Numbered from the stretch's first letter, positions 46,531 through 59,252 are shown. The stretch: DNA of 64,000 nucleotides from [Phialemoniopsis] sp. UDSM-2020 (GCA_018873225.1 JAEILZ010000002.1:5828001-5892000); one strand, 5' to 3'. Notes: generated by a model not told the origin, from the sequence alone. Program-made: numbers and translations.

Positions 46531-47211
46531 GCGCCTGGGAATGCATAACGTAGACACATGTGCAAGTCGCGGTGTGCATATTACGAAACAGAGAACCTTT
46601 ACGTAGAGCTGTTAGAAGAAAAAAGAGTTGTGCCCCAGGAGACGACCAACAAACCAATGTTGATGGAATGGAAACATGCAAGCTTCACGAGTGGATTGTC
46701 ATTTCGGCTTGGGCATAATTCAACAGTCAATAGTGGAGTAATCATCTCCGCAAGACTTCGTAGGGCGAAGCCTCCTACGTGAAAACTACACAGAAGATTG
46801 ATTCGAAAAGTTCGGTAAGCTATATCTGGACTAGGACCGTTCTGTGCATAGTGAACATTCCACAGGAATGGAGGCTTTTCTCATTGCGATATGCCTTGCG
46901 GCAGGATCCACATACGATGCATAAGATGATGCCACTAGGATTTGCATGCTATGCACAGTGGCACCACTTTATGCAACAGTGGTGGTCTCATTTTGTGCAT
47001 ATTATGCACATTATACACGATGACATTCCTGCATTTTCATGGTGGTATTTCCAGAACAGTTGGCCGGTGTTGTAGGATGACGGTAGGATGCGGGAAACAC
47101 TACGATGGCCATAGATTCAGTCTATTGTCTGATCTGGAGATTAGTACTGAGTCTCGTTCCAGCAACTTTGTGCGCGAGATACATACATAGGAAATTATCA
47201 CCACACACGTC
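46531..47211. promoter_or_regulatory. Promoter region of the aminotransferase gene
   Basis: A 681-bp region between tandem genes. It contains a palindromic E-box-like CACATGTG near 46556, a perfect inverted repeat GTGCATA-T-TATGCAC at 46995-47009 and a smaller one (CATTCC/GGAATG) near 46856. No exact ATCC tandem element is present, unlike other cluster promoters. Confidence 0.45.
46995..47009. repeat. 15-bp inverted repeat GTGCATA-T-TATGCAC
   Basis: Perfect 7-bp arms around one base, about 200 bp upstream of the aminotransferase start. Several further GCATA/TATGC words occur within 100 bp on either side. Confidence 0.7.
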
Positions 47212-49229
47212 ATGGCGGTCTTGCCGGATGCACGGACCACTGATAACGGCGTCGAGCCGCCCCGTACGCCGGTCGCCGGGAATCGAATCGGTGCCCGATT
47301 CGATCCCACTGACTTATTCTCGGAACGGATAATGAAATGGCAGCCAGCAGCCAGTGCGTCCCCCCGACTCCGTGTCCGAGTACTCCACTCCGTCGATTCT
47401 TGACTGACAATGCTTTAGTCTCCAGCCTACTGCCACTTGAAGCGGAACCTGGCATGCGCTCTCTTGTTGTAGGTCCGTAGGCCACTAGTAATATTGCAAA
47501 AGTTGATGTTCCGTAACGGGTAGCTGATATTCGTCCCTAGGAAAGCCCAATCCGTTCTCCTTTCCATTCTCCGGCCTGTCAATATCATTGAAGGGAAGTC
47601 ATGAAAACATTGAACTTAACGACGAGGAGCTACATGACGCCTTTCAATATGCCCTCCAGCCCGGGGGTGTGCCGGGCCTCCGCAAGGTAAGATCATTACT
47701 GTCCCCGGTGTGAATGAAGTCGCATGCTGAAGCTCTCGTGTGGGATGTAGTGGTTTGAGGATTTCCAGGGCAAGATGCATGGTCTTGAACCAGCTGGCCC
47801 ATGGGGCTGTGCTGTTGGAAGCGGCAGCCAGGACCTTTTGCACAAGGCTTTTCAAGTATTCACAGACCCAGGGGATTCTATTCTCATCGAAACGTACGTG
47901 CAACTCTATCCCACCAAATATGGAGAGAAACCAACTTAAGCATGCCCGACTCGCAGACCAGCATACTCGTAGGTGAACTTGGCCATCTTAGGAATTCGAT
48001 GAATCTTGCTGAGCTGCGGGCTGTAGAGGGACTTTGGGATTTCTCAATGCAGATGGCCACAATCTTGTTGGTGAGTGCAAAGCCTGAGTATTACGGTCAG
48101 ATCTCTCTGGGAGAACTCCAAATGCTGACATAGTATCTTTACCCAGAGGTATATTCTGATTCCAATGGGTTGAATCCGGCCAGTATTGAGTCGGTCCTGG
48201 CGTCGTGGCCGGTGAATGTTCGCCTGCCCCGGGTTTTGTATACAGTACCAACGGGCTGCAATCCAACAGGAAGGTCCTGTTCTGAAGACCGCAAGATCGA
48301 AATGTCAGTACCTACGAGTCCCTCTCCAATTCTTCAATTTCCTTCATGAACATTTACAGGGCGTGATAGGCCTGACTAATTTGAGCATGTGCGCTACAGT
48401 CTTCGTCTCGCAAAGAAGTTCAATTTCCTCATCTTCGAGGATGATGCTTACTACTTCCTTGACTTCGCGGACCCTTCGACTAAGGCGAGAAGTTACTTGT
48501 CTTTAGAACTCGATGCCAACGGCGAGACCGGCCGTGTGTTGCGATTTGACTCCTTGAGCAAGATCGTTAGTGCGGGAATACGAATTGGGGTATTAACTAC
48601 ATCCTCCTGCATTCTGCAAAAGGTGAATGTAATCACTGCAAATACAAAGTAAGTCAATGGTGCATCGGAAGGAGAAAGACTTGAGTCGTATCACTGGTAG
48701 ATAACATGCTAATGGTTGGGCCCCTGTCTCCCTTGGTAGCCTTCAGACTGCCTCGAGTTCTCAGATCATTGTCCTCGCCCTCCTCCGACACTGGGGCTAC
48801 GAAGGCTTCATGTCACACGTTTCCAAAGTGGCTGGCTTTTACCGAGGTAAGCGGGACATGTTTGTCGCCGCTGTCGAGCAGTACTTGACAGGCAGAGCGA
48901 CATGGGACGTGCCCACTGGTGGTATGTTCCTCTGGATCAACTTGCGTCTGCCTACAGGGCAAGACAGCTTTGAGGCTATGAGAAGATTTGCCATTACTGC
49001 CGGCATTATTGCCGTCCCTGGCATAGGCTTCATTCCCAGCAAGAAGGGGGAATCCTGTCATATTCGAGCAAGCTTTAGTCTCGTGGAGACTCAAGATGAT
49101 GCCAATGAAGCTTGTAGGCGAATTGCCAAGTTGGTGGATCTTGCTCACGCTGCCGCTGCTGGAGCCTTCCCAAACGCAGAGAATGACCCGGTGGCCAAGT
49201 TGGCGGGAAGTCCAGCTTCGCGGCTGTAA
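47212..49229 (+). CDS. PLP-dependent aminotransferase, class I/II (Aro8/aminoadipate type)
   Basis: Nine exons fit in phase: 47212-47353, 47419-47472, 47541-47686, 47751-47893, 47957-47968, 48027-48070, 48147-48303, 48400-48648 and 48740-49229, giving about 478 residues. The fifth exon is only 12 nt. It completes TPAYSGTLGFLNADG, exactly the substrate-loop sequence expected of this family; reading straight through instead meets a TAG. Other landmarks are VGKPNPFSFPF, GSGSQDLLHKAF, YTVPTGCNPTGR, FEDDAYYFL and RFDSLSKIVSAGIRIG with the Schiff-base lysine. Fold type I aminotransferases of this group act on aromatic amino acids, 2-aminoadipate or related acids. In the cluster it may build a nonproteinogenic or oxo-acid unit for the NRPS. 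It is transcribed toward the PKS gene. Confidence 0.9.
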
Positions 49230-49702
49230 TTGTTGGTTCTGGGGAAAGATCTACGCAGACGTTTCATAGCCTAGCAGCAATAGGCGCATACACGTACCTG
49301 CCGCTCACAATTGGTCAACTCGGCGTTATCGATCGTGGTCATCATTTGGTGTTTTGCAAGACACTTTGACATCTAGAATGCAACACTGGAGCAACGAAAC
49401 TAAGCTGCAAAGATGTATAGTTTGTATGTCAGAAAGAGGTAGCTTAATGTTTGAGGCATAACGTATGTGATACTGTGCCTAGAGTTTAAGATCAAAGCGT
49501 GAACAATGACTCCACATCTCAACTGAGGAATGTAACTGTATGAATGGAAATATCGATGTAATTATGAACAAGGCGACAAAGAGGTACTGCAATGATCTTA
49601 TTGAACATAGTTAGGAGAGATAAAACAACAGTACAGACATTGCGACCCAGAAACCCAATAAAGCAGATATTAGCAGCTTGCATCATGAAATCATCCTTCA
49701 CT
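49230..49702. other. Convergent 3' region between aminotransferase and PKS
   Basis: About 473 bp, AT-rich, with no coding signal. Likely 3' untranslated regions of both genes. Confidence 0.5.
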
Positions 49703-52700
49703 CTATTTCCCCGCAAACTTTTCCTTGAGACGCTGGACCGCCATCTCGCCCAAGTGCTGCATGGTACTGCTAGCCTCACCCAGCTCTAGCACGGTGATAT
49801 CAATACCCAATGTCTGCTTCCACCAGTTGCGAATCTCAATCGCAACGAGCGAGTCGGCGCCCATGGCGCCGAGCGTCTGCGAAAGGTCAATGGCCGCATC
49901 CTCCTTCATGAGGAACGAGAAGATGCGCTTGGCGATCTCCTCGGCCAAAAGCGTCACCGACTCGGGCTCGTCGAGCCTCTCCGGCTCGGTGCTCAGCGAC
50001 GCCAAGAAGCTGCGCAGACCCTCGCTGCCCGTGCTCGCGCCCTGGGCCGTCGCGCTCTGGTTGTTGCGGAAGACGGACAGGCGCGGGTCGCGGCGCCACG
50101 AGGTCGTGTTGCGCGGGTCCGAGAGGGGCAGGACCGTGTCGTTGTAGAGCACGATCTGCGACGCCGCTTGGAAGGCGACCGTCTGCGTCGGCGGGATGGA
50201 CGCGATGTATTTGGGCTTGGACCGCTCCACGGCGAGCTGGAGGCATGTGAGGAACTCGCCCTCGGTCATGAATCTCGTGACGGCCCTGCCGAGACGCTCC
50301 GCGACGTTCTTGTTGCACGCCACATAGCCGACGTCGCCGATGGCGGCAATGTCAAGCGCCGTGGCGGGCAGGCCGAGGCCGTGTCGGAAGTGGAGGAAGG
50401 CGTCGAGGTAGGCGTTGGCCGCGGCGTAGTTGGCCTGGCCGTACGCACCCAGCGTGCCACTCGTCGATCCGCACATGATGAAGAAGTCCAGGTCCTTTGG
50501 CAGCAGCTGGTGCAGGTTCCAAGTGCCCTTGACCTTGGGACTGGTGACCGTGGACCAAGCATCGTGGTCCATGTTGACAAAGCCAGTGTCACGCAGCTGC
50601 ATGGCCAGCTGCAGGACGCCCTTGATGGGCAGCTTTGCAGAAGTCAGGGATTCGACCACCTTGCGCATGAAATCAGCGTCTGCAACGTCGCCTGCGAAGC
50701 AGCATAGCTCACAGCCGAGCTCAGCCAGCTCCGCAACGAATTGGCGGTGCTCGCTTCGAGTTCCTGCGGACGGCGAGATGACCGCCAGATGACGAGCGCC
50801 GTGGCTCGCCATCCAGCTCAGGATGGACCGGCCCAAGCCTCCAAGGCCGCCAGCGACCATGTAAATAGCGTCAGCACTGAAACTCTGCTTTGGTGTAGGC
50901 AGAGTCAGGGGAAGAGACTCAGGGTCCTCGGGCATCTTGACCACAATACGTCCCATGTGAACACCCTTCTGCATGTAGCGGAAAGCATCTTGAACCCTGT
51001 CAGCCTCAAAGACTGTGGTGGGATGTAACGGGAAGATCTCCCCGTTTTGGAAGAGCTCAATGGCCTGTCGCAGGTATGGGACTAGCTTGTGCTTTTGGTT
51101 CACAATCATGTAGGCTAGGTCGACGCCGAAAAAGGCGCGGTTGCCGACAAAGGGAAGCATCTCGAGGCGTCCGCGGCCCAGGAAGTCTCGCTTTCCGAGG
51201 TCAACCATGTTGCCGCCAATAGCGACGCACTTCCACGAGGCGTGGAGCAGCTCTCCGGACAGGGAATTGAGGACGAGATCGACACCAACGCCATTCGTGG
51301 CGCGCATCACGTCGTCTACGAAGCTGTCATTGCGGGAGTGGAAGATGCGCTCCCTGGGCACATTGTGTACCTTGGTAAGGAACTCGATCTTGTCCGGCGA
51401 GCCAACTGTGCAGTAAAACTCGACACCAAGCCAGCGGGCGAGATGGATAGCCGCGATACCGACTCCACCAGCAGCACTGTGAATGAGCACGGACTGGCCG
51501 CGCTTGAGATGGGCCTTCTCGAGATAACTCCACAAGACGGTGCAGTACGGCGTCCACAGACCAGCCGCATCTTCGTCGCTCAGTCCGTCGGGTGCCCGCG
51601 CCACCAAGTCGGAAGGCAGCTGCTTCTCGGTGGCGAAGCAGGATGTCGAGATCTCCAGGAAGACGACGCGATCGCCCACAGCGACGTGCTTGACGTTGGC
51701 GCCGATGGCCGTCACGATGGCCGTACCCTCACTACCAAGACCGTGGTAGCCGTCCTTCTCCATATCGCCGTCGGGACCAACGATGCCCATGGCCACTGCA
51801 ACGTCGTGGAAGTTCATGCCGGTGGCCTTGACGCGGATCTGAACATCGTCGGCAGCAATTGGTGGCAGTTCATGGCCCACCCAGTGCATCGTCTGGAGCA
51901 TACCGGGCTGCCCGATAACGAGATGCTTGGCGTCAGCCGGAGGTGCGGCGTCGACAAGAGCTTGATCGACCGAGGTCGTGTGAAGGCGGCTGACGAGCAC
52001 TTGTCCATTGCGCCAGACGTACTCGGACTCAATATCAAGACTGTCCTCGTTGCCGGCTTTGGTCTCTCGCACCTTCTTCAAGATGCGCGACACGACACTG
52101 GTCGCGTCATCGCCCTCGAGCTTATCCATCTCGAGCGTGACAAGATCAATGGCCAGCTCAGCACGGACACATCTTGCAACACCTGGCATTTGGCCATAGT
52201 GCGGATCCGAGCACTGAGTCTGAGCTGACCTCATAAGCCAGAGCAATGCCTGTCCAGGAGTGAGATCACTCAAGAGGTCGATGAAACCTGTCAGGTTTTC
52301 GGGATCGATGTCAGCAAGTAGCGGGGCGCGCTCAGGATCAACATCCATGAGAGAGACGATGGGCTGCTCTTCGGGTAGGGGCTGTCCCCAAACGTGCTCC
52401 TCCAAGACGTAGCCCTCGGCCTCGAGGGTTTTCTTGATAGCCTGGCCAAATTCGCTCAAGCGATCAGTTGGCTTCAGCAAAGTGAGGCGAGTCTTGTCAT
52501 CGCTGGCCCGCGAATTGTCCTCGTCGGATCGCACACGTGCTAAAATGTTGCTCGTCAAGAAGAATTGCGGGTGCTTATTATCGCGTACGGCGGACTTGAT
52601 GCCCTCGAAACCGCTCTGGCGCAGTTTGGCATCCCAAGCCTCCTCTTGAATGACTGGACGCTCGACACGGCCGTCGTCCACTCCAGCCCACCAGCCGTCG

Positions 52701-55700
52701 AAGCAACCCATGATCAGGTCAGCGTAGCGAGTATCTGAAGATTCGCGTTAGTGAACGTCACGAGATTGAAATCTTCCAAGCGACCTACCAGAGCAGAACT
52801 CCTGCATGAAAATATGACCGTCCGGCTTCAAGAGCGACCGGCATCTCGTCAATGTCTCGACAAGGTTAGGGGTGGCATGCAAGACCTAGAGATTAGACAT
52901 AGGGGTAAGTATATATGCATATGGGAGCTATTGACACCTGTAAAACTCACATTGGAGGCGATGATCAAGTCATAAGCCGCTGGCTCAAAGCCTTGCTCCA
53001 TGGGGTCGACTGTGATGTCGCAGACAGCATACTTCACGTTGCCGTACTGAGCAAAGCGTTCCTTTGTCTGGTTGACGAAACCAGCGGAAACATCAGTGAT
53101 GGTGTAGTCTTCATACAGCCGCTCGCCTTGCGCCGAGTGTAACGCGTCGAGTACGATGGAAGTTGTGCTGCCCGTTCCCGCGCCAATTTCCAGAACGCGG
53201 ATCTGCGGCCTGTTCAGACCCAGAACCCTGAAGTAGTCCTTGATATCAGACCACGAGTTGGCCTCGTCATAGACCTTTTGGAGCACACCTCCCTCCAGCA
53301 GGACGTCGATCAACACCTTTCGGCCTTCGAGGAGATCCTTAGTGTTGGTGGCCACGCGCCAGAGCGCTTCGACCATGTTCTCGACCGGGCTGCCCTTGCT
53401 CTGTGCGCGCATCTCCACCAGCTTGGCTTGCCTGGCCTCTTGATCGAGGGCCTTTAGCTTTTGTGCTTCGGGTATCTTGGAGAGACCCTGGTCGACTTGG
53501 TCCATGTGCTTGGCTACCCCAGCCAGGAAGTATTTGAAGTGCGGCTGTGCCAGGGTTTTGACCGTCGACGCCTGATGGTGTACCTCCGCCGCGGCAAGGA
53601 GGCCATATTGCTCTCCGAAGATGACGTTGTCAGTTACATCGCCCGAAGGTCGGAGCAGTGTCTCGGGGGCAACGAAGTCTAGGGCCGGATGCCACTGAAT
53701 CGACATGTGTTTGAGTTCACGGGCCGACTCAGCGAAGGACCCGCCCTCCATCCTCGAGGTCTCGAAGCCATTGAGCACAAAAGCAACCTTGCTCTCGTCT
53801 CCGTCCACCAACCCATAGGAGCTACCTACGGCGGCGCCAATCTTGCCCTTGGACGAAGTACGAACGCGCATAGCTGACTGACATCCGTCAGTGCCAACAT
53901 AGAACTGCTCGATGAAGGTCGGGAGGAAGAGCTTGTCGAGCTGATGGTGTTCACCCTTTGCCAGTGCAACTGACCACGATTGCAGGATCAGATCCATTGT
54001 GGCGGGGTGAAGTGCGTACTGCTCGCCGTCGATTTGATGGTCCTTAATAGTAAGCGCGGCGACCTGAGCAGTAGGGCTGGCAGTAATGTCTTCGAGACCG
54101 ACGAAGCGGTTGGTGTACTTGAGGCCGATGCGCGACAGTGTCGTGTACCAGCGCTTCGAGTCCACCGCCCGTGCGAACGGTGTCACGTCCGGGTTCCGCG
54201 GCAGTGCTACGGCGCACCCAGGGGCGACCAAGCCCCAGCAGTGCTTCGTCCATGTGCCGTTGTTCTCGGAAGAGATAGCAAACTCCCAAAACTTGCTCTC
54301 GTTGGAGGCAGTCAGGTTCCGCTTTCGAAGTGTCGTGATGATCTCAACTCCCTTGTCTTCGCGCAGGAGCAGCGCGGCCGCGATGTGAACGTGCTGCACG
54401 GTATATGCCGACACCTCCGAGCCCGTGATCTGGGCAACGGCTGCTCCGGCCATGGAGATGTAGCCAGCACCAGGGAACACCATGTCCTTCTCAACGCAGT
54501 GGCCCGCCAGCCATGACACATCGTTCATGCGGATCACGTTCCTCCACGAGGGCTCGACGTCGCTGCTCTCGAGGACGCGAAGACCGAGAAGTTCGTGCTT
54601 GCGATACTGGCGCAGGCGATAGGCCTCCATCACTCGCGTTTCGGCCCAAAGGCGGCCCTCGTAGTGCCAAGGGTAGGTGGGTAGGTCCGGTAGGGTGTAG
54701 GCCTTGTCAGATACGGGCACCTGTAGTGTTATGCCGAACCCGTCCAGCTTGCCCATAGTCTCACAGAAGACACGAGCGGCGTCGTTGCCACGTTCGGCGA
54801 CCGAGGCATAGAGAGCCGAGCAGCCGGTCTCTTTGTACACTTGGCGAAGAGGACCGGCCAGTGCCGAGTGAGGACCGATTTCCAAGTGCACTGCGTTGGG
54901 GAGGTCGGCTAGCATCTGGGTGGCACCAGTGCGGAACAGCACGGGGCTGACCATGTTGAGCTTCCAGTAATCGGAGCCGAAGACCTTGGCCTCCGCGACC
55001 TGTCGGCCGTAGACTGTCGAGTAAAAAGGCACGGACGGTGCCTTGGGCGCCAGGTGAGGGGCTATCAGAGTGCTGTAGAGGTCGGCCACGGCCTTCATGT
55101 GGTGGGAGTGGTAGGCCATGGGCACCCGTAGTTGGCGCACGAAGGTGTCCGGGTTCTGCTGCTTAAGACTCTCCATCGTCTCTTCCAGAGCCTTCACATC
55201 GCCCGAGATAGTGACACTCGCGTTGCTGTTCTCGCAGGCGACCACGACGCCAGGCTTCAGGTGTGGTTGGACCTGATCACGGCCCATGCCGACGGCAGCC
55301 ATACCACCCAATGACGTGTTGCGAGCGCAGCCATAGCCACGATAGTAGGCCGTGATGATTGCCTCCTTCAGAGTCAACACACCAGCCGCATACGCTCCGG
55401 CGATCTCTCCACTGGAATGACCAACAACAGCAGATGGCTTGATGCCCCAGGCAGCCAGAGCATCGACGTATGCGACTTGAATGGCAGTGCAAGCTGGTTG
55501 AGAGCGATCCGTCGGAGCCAACAGCTCCTTGTCTGCGCCGTCAGCCAGCAGTGTCTCTTCGAGAGTCCATTCGGGTGCGTGTTCGAGGGACTGCAGCACC
55601 TGATCCATGCGACGGATGCTGGCAATGAAGTCGGCGTTTTCGAGCATCATCTCGCGACCCATTCCGACCCACTGCGCACCTTGGCCCGTGAACACGAAGG

Positions 55701-57617
55701 CAACATGTTGAGCGTCCCGGCGTTCCGAAGGGGCGGCAGGCTCGCTGACTGTGACGCCATCCGTGATGCAGTAGCTGGCCAGCTTCAAGCGCTCCCTCCG
55801 GTAGGCCAGAGTGTAAACCATAGAGTCCAAGTTGTCTAGGTTCTTCTCCAAGTACTCTTTGTAGTTGGCAGCCATATTATTAATGGCTCCGGTGCTGGTA
55901 CCAGAGAGTAACAGCAGTGACTTGCGCTTGTCAACTTTGACGAGGCCGTTGCCGTTCGATGCATGACCGTTGCTGCTGTGACCATTTGTACTATGACCCT
56001 TGGTGCCGTGGCCGTTTGTGGTATGGCCATTGGTACCGTGGCCGTTTGTGGTATGGCCATTGGTACCATGGCCGTTTGCATGGCCATTGGTGCCATTTGT
56101 CACTCCATTACTTTCGCCATTGGTCAAGGAACGGACGTGCTTGGAGGCAATGCCCATTGACTCGGCGGAATCAATGACGATCTATCACATAACACCATGT
56201 CTATGTCAGCCAACAATATCATATAAGCATGGAATGAGTGATGAGGTACTGACATGCACGTTGGAACCGCCCAAGCCGAATGAGTTGATGCTCATGCGCT
56301 CGTGGACTCCTGCGGGCCAGGCAAAAGGTTCCACCGGGACCTCTAGGTTGCGCTTCCAAGGAACTATTGAGAAGGTTGTCAATATCGAAACTCATAAAGG
56401 CAGACGCCCAGCACGCATTGTATGCTAATGGCAACTTCGAAAGAACTTGACCTACTCTTGGGATTCGGCGTGTTGAACTTGATGTTTGGCAAGACAGTCT
56501 TGTTCTCAAGAGCAACCACGCACTTGATGATACTCGCCATCGCCGATCCTCCTTCTCCGTGGCCGAGATTTGGCTTCACTGAGCCGATGTATACCGTTTG
56601 GTCCCCACCGAAGCAGTCTGCGATTGCCGCGGTCTCCAATGGGTCGCCGACAAGTGTACCGGTTCCATGGAGCTCCACAACTTTGGTTTCGTCAAGTGGT
56701 AGTCCGGCTTTCTCATATGTTTGGCGGATCAACTTGGCCTGTGTTATAGGATTGGGTGTGCCGAACGTTCTGGTGCCGTCACCTCCGTCGGCATTGCTGC
56801 CACAGGCCCGAATGACGGCCCGGATCGGGTTGCCATCGCGGATGGCATCGTCGAGCCGCTTGAGGTAGAGCGCGCACACAGACTCGCCCCGGGCGAAGCC
56901 GTTGGCGCTAGCGTCGAAAGCCTTCGAGTTGCCGTCCGGTGCCAACAGGCCGACGCTAGTCATTCCGATACTCGTACGAGGTGTGATGATGATGTTGGCA
57001 CCGGCAACGATCGCAGATGGGCACGAGCCTGAGCGGATGGCTAGGGTGGCTTCGTGGATTGCCTCGGCCGTCGAGGAACATGCGGTTTTGACCGTGACAC
57101 TGGGCCCAAGGAGATCGTAGACGTATGAGAGACGGTTGGAGAGCGCAAAATCTCCCTTGCCGGTCAATTGATATGGTACGGCGCTCAGCAGGTCGATATG
57201 TTGTAGGTCCTGCCAGTCTTCTGTAAAGTCGCCGACGAACGTGCCTATCGTCTTTCCTCGAAAGTTGGCCTCACCGGCACTTTCGAACGCCTCTCGCGTC
57301 ACCTCGAGAAGAAGACGTTGACTGGGATCCATGGCTGCGAGTTCGGTATTGGAAATATCAAACATTGAGGCATCAAACTGCCCCAGATCGAGATCTAGAT
57401 AATAGCCATGTTTTGTCACTACCGAGCCGGGCTTCCCAGCCGGGTCGTAGTATGCTTCTACATTGTAGCGGTCCTTGGGGACAACGTTTCTAGCGTCTCC
57501 CTTGCTTGCAAGGAAATTGAACAGATCCGTAGCACTTCGAATTCCGCCCGGCAGCCTTACGCCCATGCCACAAATGGCGATAGGCGTGTTGGGAAGTTCG
57601 TTGTTCAACGACGCCAT
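49703..57617 (-). CDS. Highly reducing type I polyketide synthase KS-AT-DH-MT-ER-KR-ACP
   Basis: Five exons fit in phase: 57617-56456, 56363-56254, 56181-52951, 52885-52789 and 52734-49703, giving about 2543 residues. KS: Cys180 in VKTACSST, His317 in [10 protein letters not shown], His353 in [11 protein letters not shown]: Ser680 in GHSSG. DH: His985 in [11 protein letters not shown] and Asp1154 in HPATMD. MT: SAM motif [11 protein letters not shown], so a C-methylated product is likely. [12 protein letters not shown] near 1953. [11 protein letters not shown] near 2163 and Tyr2304 in NYAAAN. ACP: Ser2495 in MGADSL. No thioesterase or reductase follows, so release needs a partner, probably the adjacent hydrolase or the AMP ligase. 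Residues 444-503 between KS and AT are an unusual Asn-Gly-His repeat. The start MASLNNEL (57617) is preferred to the upstream in-frame ATG at 57686. The promoter shared with the hydrolase carries the ATCC element. Confidence 0.96.
55945..56124 (-). repeat. Asn-Gly-His-rich tandem repeat inside the PKS gene
   Basis: About 180 bp encode some 60 residues built from NGH and TNG words. A 30-bp unit encoding [10 protein letters not shown] is repeated twice in direct succession (56064-56005) with weaker copies around it. It forms the linker between the KS and AT regions. Confidence 0.9.
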
Positions 57618-58057
57618 AATGTTATGATGATGAGACAAAAATGGAAGATGGGTATCATGCAGGAACAATGCAGCTTGGTGGGTCAAAGTGGAGGAGAGGC
57701 GGGAATGGCAGAATGTAATGCTCGGAAGTGGATGAAGAAGATAGAGTACATTGAAGAAATCGATTTACATGTAGTTGCTGTCGATCTATATCGGCTGTGC
57801 GACTCTGTCCAGAGTACATCTTACCCGAGTGAGCTGACCTCAATTTTTCACACGGTGCAGAATGCAGGATTGAAGGATGAGCTACACACATCTAGGTGGG
57901 AATTGCTGCTACTACCCATGTATCTTTGGCCAAGATGGTCTGTGCCCACTGTGTCCGCAGTAAGCCCCTGTCTACTCCCATTTTAACACAGCTTAACAAA
58001 GGGATTGCCTTGTGTGGGTGCAGTTCTCCCCGGTAAGTCCACGCACCGACAACCACT
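57618..58057. promoter_or_regulatory. Divergent promoter region, PKS and hydrolase
   Basis: A 440-bp bidirectional region with an ATCC tandem element at 57863-57878. This arrangement would allow both genes to be switched together. Confidence 0.65.
57863..57878 (-). promoter_or_regulatory. ATCC tandem element, copy 4
   Basis: On the minus strand it reads ATCCTTCA-ATCCTGCA. It lies about 246 bp upstream of the PKS ATG in the PKS reading direction, and 180 bp before the hydrolase ATG. Confidence 0.65.
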
Positions 58058-59112
58058 ATGGCCCCTGTTCAAGAGAGCAAGTTCAGCAGCTTTAAGCGCC
58101 GAGACCTGACTTACAGTATTGTCGATGGTCACGAAATCAAAGCCTCAATATTTACCCTCAAGGAAGCCGAAGAAGTCCAGGTACGCAATGACACTGAAGC
58201 AAAAGTACCCCTACTCGTCTTCTGGCATGGAGGCGGCTTCGTCGTGGGAGATCGTCTATACGAACCATGGTGGCCCCGGTGGCTACTGGAGCTCGCCTTG
58301 GCGCAAGGAGCCATGATCGTCGCGCCCGACTACCGGCTCTTGCCCGAGGCTTGTGGTGTCGATATCTTGCAGGACATGGATGCCTTCTGGACCTGGGCTC
58401 TCACGGCTCTACCAGACCTGGCCGAATTCGAACAATGGATGGTGCGGCCTGATATGAATCACGTAATTTGCGCTGGACAGAGCGCCGGAGCCAGTATTGC
58501 CGTCCATTCTGCACTTGAGCGTCCTGACGCGGGCATCAAGGCTCTCGTGTGTCTCTATGGGCCTCTCTACGAAAGCCCAGACTTGAGAAGCACGCGACCG
58601 AGGATGATAGGCGGGTCATGGCCTCCTCCACCGCGTGAAGCAGAGGCCAAGATCAGATCGTACATCAAGCAGACAAAGGGCACCGTTCGAACTGGCGGAG
58701 ATCCAGCCGAGATGTGGGAACTATTCACTTCTCTCCTCCAACAGGGCCGCTTGCGGCGCTGCTTTTATCAAAAGCCAGATCCGAGGCTCAATCTCCTCCA
58801 CAGACTCGACATCGAGAAGGCTCTACCCCCCATATGGATAGTTCATGGGCAGGACGACTCTGTGGTAAGCTGCTTCACGTCAAGGGAGCGGTCCTTCATT
58901 TGCTGACTGTTGTGATTGCTCTCAAATAGGTCCCAGCAGCTTGCTCGAGCGAGTTTGCCAGAGCTCTCGAGGTAGCGCTGCCTCAAGTACCTTGTATGCT
59001 TTCCGTTCGCCCTGGTGAACACTGCTTTGATCTGGCATTAAGTATGCAAGAGCCATGGATAGCAGAAGGCTGCAAATTCCTTACCACCTACTGGAGTCAG
59101 TCAGAGGTCTAG
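58058..59112 (+). CDS. Alpha/beta hydrolase, hormone-sensitive-lipase-like; possible acyl release/transfer enzyme
   Basis: Two exons, 58058-58864 and 58930-59112, join in phase, giving about 329 residues. The oxyanion motif HGGGF (in VFWHGGGFVVGD), the nucleophile elbow GQSAGAS, the acid in VHGQDDSV and the His in RPGEHCFD form a complete catalytic set of the hormone-sensitive-lipase family. No signal peptide is seen, so it is cytosolic. In many fungal HR-PKS clusters, a hydrolase or acyltransferase next to the PKS releases the acyl chain from the ACP or passes it on. It lies between PKS and NRPS, under the shared PKS promoter. I infer a thioesterase-like role, and a purely detoxifying esterase remains possible. 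Confidence 0.9.
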
Positions 59113-59252
59113 ACGAGTAGATGGACTTGTGCGTGGGACCCTTTACAGCTGTCTTAGCTACATGTACATCAAAGACAGGGCAATTACTCGAACGGCAATT
59201 ACTTGCGTGTGAGGTGGAGATACCCATCGTATAAGAGAAACTAAAGTCTGCA

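Noticed and set aside
47957..48030. Apparent premature TAG in the aminotransferase, suggesting a pseudogene
   Set aside because: A 12-nt microexon with good splice ends removes the TAG and restores the conserved loop in phase, so the gene looks intact.
51242..52228. Long plus-strand open frame (328 codons) opposite the PKS
   Set aside because: It is a shadow of the GC-rich ER/MT-linker coding region. It has no domain, no introns and no codon-use support, and the minus strand is clearly the PKS.
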